Source of the DNA: Brachionus koreanus
Lineage: Eukaryota; Rotifera; Eurotatoria; Ploima; Brachionidae
Length of the DNA stretch: 64,000 nt
Reading direction: 5' to 3'
NCBI GenBank assembly: GCA_016987375.1
Contig: PJRA01000297.1
Location: forward strand, 666,336-730,335
In this document: positions 24,948 to 37,100 of the stretch, one piece after another
Layout of the letters: each line of letters opens with the position of its first letter
How positions within the stretch are numbered: position 1 is the first letter of the stretch
Position numbers and translations under genes: made by a program
The notes under the pieces: model-generated
The model's input: the letters and a program-made list of their open reading frames with translations, nothing else
Database searches by the model: none
Told to the model about the DNA's origin: nothing

Positions 24948-27335
24948 GAAAAATAAACAATTATTTATTAAAAAATAATAAAAAGTTAAAAAAAAAAGAA
25001 TTTAAAAGTTTAATTGATTGAATTTCTCATGTTTAGTTTCTAATTAAAATTAACATTACCTTTTCTTTAAAAAGAAAATGCCCTTTTCAAGACCATTATT
25101 ATTGCCTCAGTGCTGCTTAGATAGTTTAGCGCAGCTTTAGAATGTGGATGTGCGTCAACTTTGTTTAGAAACGTTTTTTAAAATCAAATATTTAATTTTT
25201 TTTTAATGCGTTCTGCATCCTAAGCTCTTAAAGACCAAAATTCTCTTTTAATCAGTTTTCTGTCATTATTGTTTGAAAAAACAGTAAATATCAAAAAATA
25301 AGTTTTTTAAATTGTCCATTTAATTTTGTGTTGGGTGAATTATTTAGTTAGTTAAAATTAAATTTAATTATCATAAGAGCTATTAAAAATAATAAAAGAT
25401 TATTCTATAAATTTTAAACAAATTTTTAAATTTAATTTTAATTTTCCCCCAATTTTTACAAGAAAACCACTAAAAATACACTAAAAAAAAAAGTTTATTT
25501 TTTATTGGCATCAAATAAATTTCCTTTAAATAATTGCTTTTTTGTAAAAGGAAATTAGCTTTTAGGATAAAACTTTTTTTTAAAGGGATAGAAAATCAAT
25601 ATACTTAGTTCTAATCTTTGAGCAATGTGACTACTAAAACTAGATCTAGTTTACTAATTTTGAATGTAACAACAATGAAAAATCGATTAATACTCGAAAA
25701 TTCATTGGTATTTTCGATGGAAAAGCAATATAATCAAAAGAAATCGTTTTTAGCTAGAATTTTTTTGATTTTTAAAAAATCATTGATGATTTATTGTTTT
25801 TTTATCGAAAAAACTGAAGATAACTGATGCAGAAAGAAGAATTGTAATGTTTGAAATCGATGTTACATCAAGAGTTAATTAAATTGGGACTAATTTTAGA
25901 GACTTACCCTTCAAAGTTATTTCAAAGCAAAGTTTTATATAACCTACAATTTTTATGTTGTTTAAAAGAAGAGCTGAACAAGAGAATAGAAGAATTAAAA
26001 AAATTGAAGGATTTATCTAAGAGCTCGGATTTATTGTTTAATTATTTTTTAAATTTTAAAATACTAAATTTAATTAAATATTTAGGCAATTTAACATAAC
26101 TTGGAGGGAGTTCTAGAAGAGAATTTGTTGGAAAGGAAATAAATAACAAACTGATCAGAAGATATTGGCGTTGTTTGAAAGCTTATAAAAATGGATTGAG
26201 CTAGGGTCAAATTCTTAAAACATACTTCTCTGAATTTAATGCTAAAACACAAGAGCATCTAAGAATTTCTAATAGTTTAATAATATAAATGATGAAAATT
26301 AAATTTTAATGATTTTTTTTAGAAATTGAACTATATTTTGACTTTTTTTTTGATTAATTAAGCTTTAAATAAAAAAAGTGAAATCTAAGATTTGTTCAGA
26401 ATTTTGTCTAGTTTTATAATTTAAATAAAAAATTTAGGGTCTTGAGTCAATCCTCCGACGAGAATCAAAGAAACTGGAAAAAAGCACAAAAAAATGTGTT
26501 TTTTTGGTTTTAAGTGCAACTTAATTCCACTTAAAATACTTGAAAAATATATCATTTAATAGAAAATTTTGAGCTCTTTAAAAATATTTATAGATATAGT
26601 AACTTTTGAATGAAAACTCATCTCAAAAATTTCAAAAACTATCAAGCTTCAAGACCCTCTAGTCAAAAATCCTTTTCCCCCCGTTTCATGGCTCCCAGTT
26701 TCAGAACTTATTCTGCTAAATCCCCAGTCACGTCCACAAGTAAATTCGATTTTTGGGACTATTTTTAACAAAAATATGCCATACGAAATTAGAATTCTAT
26801 ACTTTTTTCTAAACTCTATTTAACAAAATTAGGGAAAATAATTGATTAATTTTTGGCCTTAATTCTCAAAATATATAAAAAAAAAAACTAGAGCTTGAAA
26901 TTGGGCATCGTAAATTATTATTTATCTTTGAAATTTATAAAGTAAATTTAATAAATTCAGGCAACTTAATTTAGGTTAATATTAAGATATTTTTTTTAAG
27001 GAGTAATCTCTTTAGCGAAATAAATAAATTGAAAATATACAATTGAGACTAGTCTGTGTCAAATTAAATTTTTTTTTTCTTAAATATCTTTTTTTTTTTT
27101 CATTTCAATTCTAACTTAGCTTTTTATCTATTAATATAATATATAAAAAGTTAAGTTAATAATACTAAGCAATTGCATGTTAAATTAAATAGCATATATC
27201 TGTTTTAGAAGACACAATAAACTTAACTGCTCTTGTACATCCTTCGATTTTTTTATTTTTAATTATAAAGAATAAAAAGAAATTTAATTTTAAAATATTA
27301 AATTAAAATTGGATTTAACTTTGATTTAAAAGCAT
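24948..27335. other. Gene-poor stretch upstream of NUP210
   Basis: Mostly AT-rich. Around 25618-26290 there are several plus-strand broken open stretches (for example EELNKRIEELKKLKDLSKS, and REFVGKEINNKLIRRYWR near 26115) that resemble a decayed mobile-element protein, but no family is recognised. The NUP210 promoter must lie at the right end. Confidence 0.35.
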
Positions 27336-30300
27336 ATGAAGCCGTTCCTCACAATATTGATAAAGTTAATTTTTTTGATTAGCTTTATTGAATCTAATCC
27401 TTATCGTCTAAATGTACCAAAGATTTTGCTACCATTTTTTAGTTCAAAGATAACTAATTTTACGTTAGAAGCCAAAAGTGAAATAGAGCCAGATACGGAC
27501 GATCTATGCTTTGTATGGTCTTCTTCACGTCCAGATGTAGTTTCAATTACTCCAATCTATGAGAATCGAAACGTTAAATTTAATGGCTATGACTGTTCAC
27601 ATCGTGCAGTAGTTTCGGCACTCTCCAAGTATTCTCAGCGCATGACATCAATAATTTTTGCCAAAGAAATAAAAACAAATAAAATAATCCGGTGTGACGT
27701 GATTGTAGATAAAATACACTCAATTAGAATAAAGCATACTACAACTTACTTGTATTTGGAAGATTCACCCGAAAGTCTAACTGCTGTAGCGTTAGATTCC
27801 GAATCGAATACGTTTACTTCAATTGATGGGCTTCCATTTGAATGGAAAGTGTTAAATGACGAAAACGCACATGACGATTCAAGAAATGTTCTACGAATTA
27901 CAAAATTTATGGACTCAGAGTATGAAATTACTGATTCAATCAAACAGCTTGAATCATTGGGTTTGCATGGGCACAAAATTTTAATAGAAGGTCTCAAGAC
28001 TGGTTCGGCAAAAGTTCAAGCAAAATTAATAGATCCATTCTACAAGGATGCTTTAAAAACTCCTCCAGTTCGTCTAATGGTCGTTGCCAATATTCTTATT
28101 GAGCCTTCATATCCAGTCTATCTACTAAAAGGAACCAGTATTCGCTACAGTGTTTTTTTGATAAAACAAACATCAGTTGAAAAAATTTCACTGCCAAGTC
28201 AACAATATTATTTTGAATCAAGCAATGACACTATTGCCAAGTTTGACTCGACAGGAAGTCAACTGATAGCAAATGAGCTTGGAACTACTGAAATTATTTT
28301 AGTTGATCGTAATATGGATGAAAAGTTGCTCAAAGATCAAAATATTGGCTTGAAACCACCTTCAGTATTAGTTCATGTTGTTCAGGCTGAATATTTGGTT
28401 TTTTCTTTGAAAAATTGGCGATCATGGATTTTGGAAAGTGATCGTGAATATCAATTTGAAATTTTACTTCGTACAAAAGATGATAATTTGATTTATCCAG
28501 CTGATAATTTAAGAATTGAGTCAGAATTTCCAAAATTTTCTGTTCGTGATAGAAGTAAAAATGGAAGTTTTGTGGTAGCGAAAGCTTTTGAAAAAGGTGT
28601 CACACTAATTAAAGGTCTTTTGAGAGAAAATATGGTTAGAGGCGAGCAGCAAATAGAAATATTTGATCCAATATCAATAGTACCTGCCATTTTAGTCTTT
28701 GCATACTCACCAAATGAAGCTTTCTATGAGTATATGCTCGAAGTTAATGGTGGATCTGGATCTTATTTTTATCAAACAAAAGATAATTTGATTGTAAAAG
28801 TAGACTCGCATGGTATGCTTAGAATAAATGCCAATAGACTTGGTGAAACTACAATTTTAGTAAATGATCAAAAAAATTTTGATATTAAAACAGAAAGTAA
28901 AGTGATGGTAGTGGAGCCAATTAGTGTTTATTTAGAACCATGTCCAGTTGAAACATTGGTAAATTCTAAGCTAGAAATTAATGTCAAAATGAATGGCTTG
29001 ACACAGAATGGTATACAGATGTCAATTTTAGATTGTTCAAAGCTTAACTTCAATGTCAGCATTCAAGACATGAATATTTTTAAGTTCGTAAAAGTAGCAA
29101 GTGCAGATAAAACCGGCGAAAATTGTGCCAAATTAGTTTTAGATGCTGAAAAAGTGGGTAAAACACTGATACAAGTTACATATGGTGAACTCAAAAGTCA
29201 AGAAATGAATATATATTCTCTTTCTCAATTAACCAGTCCTAAAAAAGAGTTACTCTTAGCTAAAAGTTCATCGTATTTGTTCAGTTTATCGGATGGGCCA
29301 TTTCTGAATGCGGACATGCACAGTTATTTATCTGAGTATAAAGTTAATACGCACCATTTGGTCAATATTGAACACTTAGAACATGATTCATTAGCAGCCA
29401 AATACACATACAAAATAACCTGTTTGGACATAAATGATTTAGATAATGAGGTTGAATTCACCATATGGAATAAACCAACAAGTCAAAATAAATGTCCTAT
29501 TCAATTTAAATATAAATTAGTAGTCAGGTGCAAAACTCCTAAAATTTTAGATTTGTCTCAGTTGTTCGTAAACAATGACGATTCTGAACAGAAAGTATTT
29601 TCAAGCCTAAAATGGAGCTGTCCGATTAAGTTTGGCTCAAAATTTGCAGTTGCTAATTTGAATCGTGATTTGAATATACAACTATTGGTCAAAGATATCA
29701 ATGGACATGAATTCGACAATTTTACAAGTTTAAAATCTGTTTGGAAAGTAGATTGTCACTTTATGTCAAAGCCTAAAAAGATTGATTATTTAAACTTGAG
29801 GCCAATGGATCAGAACACTTTGATCAGAGACAGAAATGGCGGCTATTATACTCTATTCTTTCAAAGTTTTGTCACTAAAAAAAAAACCGGAGACACAAAA
29901 ATAGAGCTCAAAATGTATACAGATGAAAAAAATTATTTGGAAAATTTTCTCAATGTTCGCTTTGTTAATGATGTTCGAATTGAACCAACTCAGTTGGTTA
30001 TTTTTAATCATCCATCTAATATTCAACAATTGAAATTATTCGATGGCTCAGGCTACTTTCATGCCGAGATTGAATCAAAGGAAAAAAGTCTACTAAAAAT
30101 AAACCAAATTTGGGACTCAGGTTTACAAGTGAGCCCATTGACCAATAATGGCATGTGCTTTATAAACATATATGACTATTGTATACCACCTGAGAATTTT
30201 GATCTATCTCGGCAAGAATTTTACTGGGAGCCAAGTGCCCGCTCAAGCATTAAAGTCGCTGGCATAAATTCAATATTGGTAAACTACGAAGACGACAAGG

Positions 30301-33095
30301 TTCAAGAAGGACAACAAATAAAAATTTTTGTACAAATTCTAGATGCTAGTGGAAATTTTATTCAATCAAGCTATTTTAAATTGATGAATTTGGAAGCTAA
30401 AATAGACAGTGATTCGTCTTTATATAAAATTGAACCCTCAAATGATGCCAATGAGTCCAAAGATACAGGAGTTTATATTCTTACTGGATTCAAGGCCGGC
30501 TTTTTGAACTTAATATTTGAGGCCACATCAGATAATACAATTATAAAGAGCTCAGAAAAAACAATTGAAATATTTTCACCTATTAGAGTGAGACCAAAAG
30601 TAGTTGAATTGATTCTAGGTGCAGACTATCAGATAAAGTATACTGGTGGCCCAGTACTAGCTCGTGATATAAATTTAAAATTCGAAATTTTGGACGATAA
30701 TCAATTTATTGAGATAAATCAAGATGGATTGGTAAAGGCTATTGCTTTAGGTACTTGTCATGTGAGAGTTAAATTTATCAACTCAATAAAATTGTATACC
30801 CAGGATTCAGTAGAGTTTAAAATTGTAGAATTAAAGTTTGTCAAAATTCGTTCACCATTGATTTCAATTAAGTCTAGAAATAAATTTCCACTGCATGTAT
30901 TGGCAAATAATTTAAATCCATTTTACTTTGCTAGTTTAAGAAACATTCAGTACAAATGGACATTAAACGATGTAGAATTGGCTGAGATAATTAGAAATGA
31001 TGGTTTTAGTGTACATTTAAAGGCAAAGGAGTCTGGTTTACTTAAAATTTCTGTGACTGTTTTGTACATGGATAATGAATTTGTGGATTCTGTTGAAGTT
31101 AAAATTTTGGCAGCAGCAATTTTTTCAAATTTTGAGTCTAAACTTCCGCCAGAAAATGTTATATTGTCTACTCCAAAAACCATGATTCAATTGAGAACAA
31201 ATTATGATTCGCAAAGCTCAGAAATAAGCTACCAACTTCAGTTTGGAATGGAGGAAAATGAATGTCTCAGCTCTCAAGTTGAATTGTCTACACAGGGTCT
31301 TCTCAAAATATTTGACGTTTCATCTGAATGCTTTGTTGGACTCAAGACTAGAGTTTATTTTGAATCAAAGACACAAATTTTGTATTATCTTATTAAAGTA
31401 AAAGAAATTAGCTACAAAATGCTTGGTTTTGATGGCCAAAAAGCTAGTGTAAGCTATCATGACAATCTAGGTGATGAGTTTTATGTGGTTAGTACAAAAA
31501 ATTCTCTTTCAACAAACCGAAATGATTTGATTGATATATTTTTCTCGAATCAAAACATATTCGGTTCTGGCGAACAAATTAGCTTTTTGGCAAATTGCAA
31601 AGACAATTCGTTTCAAATGCGTCGATTAAATGACGGATTTGTGTTAATTGAGCTACATACAAGCTATCAAAGTGACTTTATTGGTATTGAGACCAAATTT
31701 TTGTCTCAACGAGTCCAAGAATATAGCATCGGTGATTTAGTTTGCAACCATACTGCCCAATCGAGTTCAATCATCAAATCAATTAAGACTTTGAGCTGCT
31801 ACGTAGGCGTAGCATTTGAGCCTGGCAGCATTGTTCTAGACAACAATAAAGAGTATTTAGTCCGAGATTTGGAAAGAGTCAATTTTTTAAGTAATTATAT
31901 TATAAAAAAATTTAATTTTTATTCTAAGTTTTATGATGATTTTTGTTAAGATGAAAATAATATTTTAACTAATGCCAAAAAGCTTCAAAATACACAGAAA
32001 GCAAGTAATTTTGTTGAATTCAGTGTCAATCTTGATAAAATAGGGATCGAATGCAGCAATAATTTTGAATCTGTCTTTTCTGAAGATTTGAGTCCATTTG
32101 ATTGTCAGGCCATTTTGTTTAACAATAAAAATGAGCATTTAAATTATTTGGACCGATTGATTAGAACAGAGGTGCTTTTCAAAAATAAAAATTGGCTTTG
32201 TAGAATAAATTTTGCACCCAATTCGGACAGTGAACTTTACGACTTGCTATCAAATTACATGGATAAATCTAGTGGACTTAGTCAAATAGATCAGGAGCCG
32301 AATAAAATAAAAATTAGTATTAAAAGAAAAAATACGTTTACAAATCTCACTGACTCTCAATCTCATGTATTCAAATTTGTTCCTGCTTTTTACGTCAAGA
32401 CAAAAATAGTTGAGCTACCACTAAGTGGAAATTCTCACTCAAATTTAGTCATTAGACTACCAAGTTGCAGCAGACAAAATTTAGAAATTAGTACAAATGT
32501 ACCAAGCTTAATACGAATTAAAAAAATGAATTCAAAAGATTTCACAATAATTTATGATGTAGAAAAATTAGACTATAAATTAGATTTAGATGAATTTGTT
32601 CAAATTTTACAAATTAACAATGGCAAATTATATGTACAAGTTGTGGACACCTTAACAGACCAAATTGAGCAAATACCAATAAAATTTGGCTCGACCGATT
32701 TGTCTAATTTGGAAAGTTTCAAAAGACAAAAAATTTCATTTTTTGACTCAGCAAAATCAAATTATTATTTTAGTCTAAATGTAATCACTCAATTTTTGAT
32801 ACTTGCTTTAGTTTTGTTTAGTTGTTTTTTACTTTATAACAAACTAAATCCTTCTGCTCCAACTCATACGCCTATGTTACGTAAAACTCCTCAAAGCGTT
32901 GTAAATAAGCCATCAAGTGTCAGCGGCTTCAACCCATATCATCATTTCACCCCCAGCATTAATTCTTCTCCTACTTATCGTAATAGAGCACGAACTCCTC
33001 TTAGTAGGAGTTTTGATGCAGATCAAACGGCTCCTCAGCCTAGACTTTTTTCAACTAATACGAACGAATCGTATTCAATTCCAAGAACTCCTTGA
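27336..33095 (+). CDS. NUP210: NUP210 (gp210), pore-membrane nucleoporin
   Basis: Two exons, 27336-31890 and 31951-33095, split by a 60 bp GT-AG intron (5700 nt, 1899 aa; human 1887). An N-terminal hydrophobic signal peptide is followed by NVPKILLPFF, matching mature gp210. A very long lumenal region follows with family blocks such as TSIIFAKEI, LYLEDSPESL, ALDSESNTFTSIDGLPFEW, RILKFMDSEY-like spacing and GSGSYFY. It is built of Ig-like (BID/Big2-type) repeats. A single transmembrane segment lies near residues 1790-1813 (VITQFLILALVLFSCFLLY), then a tail of about 85 residues rich in Ser/Pro/Thr. Known role: single-pass glycoprotein anchoring the nuclear pore to the pore membrane. Almost intronless, unlike the roughly 40-exon vertebrate gene. 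Confidence 0.95.
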
Positions 33096-33289
33096 AAAAA
33101 TACAAATCTAATTTCTATGTTATGTCCAATTTGAAAAAAAATTTTTTTTTTGTTTTATTTTGTTGAAATATAACAAACATATTTTTTGAATTTAAAATTT
33201 AATAAACTTTAAAAATTCTGATTGAAATTTTTTTGACTTTTTGCCAAGCAAATATCACAGGATCTAAATTTTTTAATTAGAATAAAATT

Positions 33290-34132
33290 TAAATTACAAA
33301 TCGACATTGATAATATATGTAAGTGGTCACGAGACTGGTCTGCTCAGCTTAATGTCGAGAAATGTAAAGTTGTCCATTTTGGACGTAACAACTCAAATCA
33401 TGATTACAAAATTGAGTCATTGCCACTTAATAAATCAGTATGCGAAAAAGATCTTGGAATATATATCAAAAATGACCTAAAATGGGACACTCAAGTAAAC
33501 AATGTTACAGCTAAAGCAAATAGGATTTTGGGTATGTTGAAGAAATCTCCTAGATATCCCAATGTTAACAACATTAAGCTTCTGAACACTTCAATGGTCA
33601 GGCCTCACTTAGAATTCGCCATAACCTCTTGGTGTCCTTACCTAAAAAAAGATATCGAAATGATAGAAAAGATTCAACGGAGGGCTACTAAGTTAGTTCC
33701 AAATTTAAAGCACATGACTTACTCGACACGCTTAGCTAAATTCGGCCTGATGGACCTAACTACCAGAAGATTGAGAGGAGGTCTGATCCAGATGTTCAAT
33801 TTAATAAATAAAATTGAGTTAGTTGAGTTTAAGAAAGGGTTAATCTTTGGTCAAAGTGGTCAAGTATACGATTTAAGAAGGCATTCTAAGACTCTACGTC
33901 GTGAACAGATAAAAAACTGTTCCTCGCGTTTCCATTTTTTCACAAATAGAGTTGTAAACATGTGGAATGGATTACTGAAGAAATAGTTAGCGCAAAAAAA
34001 TTGAATATTTTTAAGTCGAAACTAGATGCATGGCTTGTGAAAAAAGAAGCGACTGCTATAGCTCATTAGAGCTTTGCTCGGGCATTTTTCCGAGTCGCAG
34101 TTCAACTTACTACTACTACTTCTACTACTACT
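33290..34132 (+). mobile_element. CR1-like LINE, 5'-truncated copy with intact 3' end
   Basis: Starts abruptly in the reverse transcriptase after the catalytic box (WSAQLNVEKCKVVHFGR), continues through CEKDLGIYIKNDLKWD, MVRPHLEFAITSWCPY and EKIQRRATKLVPNLKHMTY, to HFFTNRVVNMWNGL. A one-base frameshift near 33983 is needed to continue into EIVSAKKLNIFKSKLDAWL and the stop at 34069-34071. The 3' end carries a hairpin (CTCGG 34077-34081 with CCGAG 34090-34094, nested in GCGACT/AGTCGC) and a (TAC)n-type tail to about 34132. Stem-loop plus short-repeat tail is the usual priming end of CR1/L2-type elements. Confidence 0.88.
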
Positions 34133-37100
34133 AAATTGCAGGTGATTTTTTCTCTTTGGCATTTTTCAATAAATATTTAAATAAAAATTCTCAAACAGCA
34201 AAAGGATTTATTTTTAAAAATCAAAAATATTAAATTCAATATGAATATTTTTAGAGTATTCAATCATTTAATGGATTTGCTATTAATCTTTTCAAAAATA
34301 TTTAAATAACTTTTCAGCAATTTTTTTTATTTTTAGTATTTCTGGGAAAAATTTCAAGATTAAAATCGAAAGAATTTTTTTTAAGATTTTAAATGATAAA
34401 AATTTAATGTATTTTAATCATTTTTATCCATTTTGTTTTATGATAAGAAATAATCAATCAATGAACTAGCTGACTATTTTTGTGCTCTTAAAATTTTTCA
34501 TTAATTTTGTATTTCCAACACTAAAGCTTCTTTATTTTACATAATAAATATTATTTATTACATTTTTGGATTAAATTTTTTGAGAAATTGCTAGGTGTAA
34601 TGGTTTAAAAAATCGAACTTAAGTCATTTGCTCTGAGTTTTAGTTTCATTTAGACAATATTATTCTACAAATTTTTTGATTTTTAAAAATAAATCCTTTT
34701 TCTGTTTGGGCTTTTTTTACTAAAATTTTTAGAAAATGTTATCCACGCAAATGACGTATTGTCTGTAAAGTTTACAAAAGAAAGCCTGGCTAATCATTAA
34801 TAAAAATTTCATTTTAGTTATGTAGATAAATATATTATTTTTTTATTGCAAAAATTTATTCAAATTATTTTAAAGAATTAAATACAAAATTCTTAATATT
34901 TTCAAACTATTTTATAAAATTTTATTTTTATCAAAAATATTTAAGTTTCAATTTTTTAAAGACGTTTTTAAAAAAAGCCCTCGCTCTTTCTAGTATTAAA
35001 AGCTAAATACTAGACTATTTTTGGTATTTTTTTCTATTAATATAAAGGCTTAATAAAATCAAATACCTATTAAAATTTACATATTGCTGCTGCCAAATAA
35101 AAATTTATCTAATGGAATTAATTTATTACTTATTTTAAAAAAGCTTTTCAGTTTTTAAAAATTGATCTTGTACCTTTTGTAATAAAATTCATACAAAACA
35201 TTTTTATTCATCATTTGAAGTAAAATAAATGTTCGATAAGAAAAAAATTTTCCATTTTGAAATTTTGAAAAATTAAAATTGAAGCCGATTAAAAGGTGAA
35301 TTTTGAATTTTAACAAAAAATGGGTAAAAATCAAGTGTAGAAAAAACAAAAAAAATTTAATAAATGATGGAGTAAAATCAAGTTTTGAACATTTTTAGTT
35401 GTAGGAGTAAACACTCAAATATGTTAATTAAAAATTTTTTAACAAAATTTAGAAGTCAATAGTTTGTACATTTAAAAATAAAAGCAATTTAAAAAAAATC
35501 AAAAATCGTGTCACCTTTTGGAGCTTTTCCTGATATTTACTGTTTGTTGTACGGGATTCGAAAGTTTTCGTGTTAGCCCTACTATAACAGTCGTTCAAAC
35601 CTTAAATGTTCTGTTTTGTTAATTTAGTTAAAATAAATTGACCATAGAATATTAAATTTTATTATTATTATTATATAGAAAAAAGTATAAAAAAATTTTT
35701 GGTTTTATTTTTTATTCATTAAAACTTTTTTCTTTAAATTCGCATTTGATAATCCTAAAATTAAATGCGATTAAAATTAATTAATAAAAATCCTTGATAT
35801 AGAAATTATAATCATACTCTAATGGTTTTAAGTGTTTTGTTTTAAAAAAATCAAATTAATTTTTTTTAAAAGAAAAATAAAATTTTTGAATTTTATTTTC
35901 AATTTGCTCTTTTTACAAAAATAATTTTAAAATCGTAATTTCATTGCATTACAATTTTTACAGTTCTTGAAAATTAGATTTTATTTGAAATAAAATAAAA
36001 TTTACAATATATTTAATGCAATTTAGGTAAAAAGAAAGTAAAAAGGTAGCTAAGTTTTTTTCATTGTTTTTAAAACTCAAATTTTAATTTAATTTAAAAT
36101 TTATTAAAAAACAATATCTATATAACTAAAATATAATTTAGGAAAAGCCTCGACCGGATGGAATGGAAACTTAGCCCTTCCTTTCAACTAGATGAAAATA
36201 TTTTTGAATAAATAAGCTTGATTTGAACAAAAATTTTAAATTTTGCTGGGATTAAAAAATAATATGCAATAGAGAAATTATTTTAATAAAAATTTTATTC
36301 GAACACCAAACTTTAAAATTAAAATTGATTAGAAAAGTATCAATTGTCGCAATTAGATTTAAAAAAATTTGTAGACATCAAAAAAATGAAAAAAAAAACT
36401 TATTTACTCGGATAGGAAAAATTTTAGTTGTAAATTAAAATCATGCAAATTTTTATTTTCTTAGAAAAAACAAAATTCAACCTGTATATTTTAATATGAA
36501 CTGCATTGAAACGGAATTGACCAGTCCATTTTGAGCAGTCAACGATAATTAATAAAAATAGTTACAATAGAGAAAAAAATTATTAAAAAGAGGCTGTTGC
36601 TAAGTGCGTTAAATGAAAATAAAATTTTTAATTCTTTTTTTTTTTTTTTAAAATGCCAATTATCAAAGTCCATTAACTTGTAAAGCTTTACTTATGAATA
36701 TAAATCTTGCTCTTAGTTTACAAATTTTTTGGCATTTACTAGCCGTACTCTATCCAAGTGAATTCAATTCCATGAAATTCAAGTCAACAGTCGAGTCAAG
36801 TTTTTGCCTATGTACTAGTTATTTGTTTGAACCTATTGTTTTTGGCTATGTGTTTTTCCTAATTTTTAAAATTAACATTCAGTATCTACAGTTTGCTTTA
36901 GTGAAGCTAAAATGAAATTAAAGCGTGAATTATTGAAAAAAAAAACGTAAATAAATAATTTTTTAAATATCCTAGGTAACTTTATTTTTAAATTAATTCA
37001 AAATTTCGACCTAAATACAGTAATATTTCAAAATTTTCTAGAATTCAGTTACATTTAAAAGGCGACAGCTAATTAATAAATAAATTGTTTGAATAAACTT

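Noticed and set aside
36694..36915. Hydrophobic 73-codon frame in the gene-poor stretch
   Set aside because: No family resemblance, no splice context, composition expected from AT-rich DNA.
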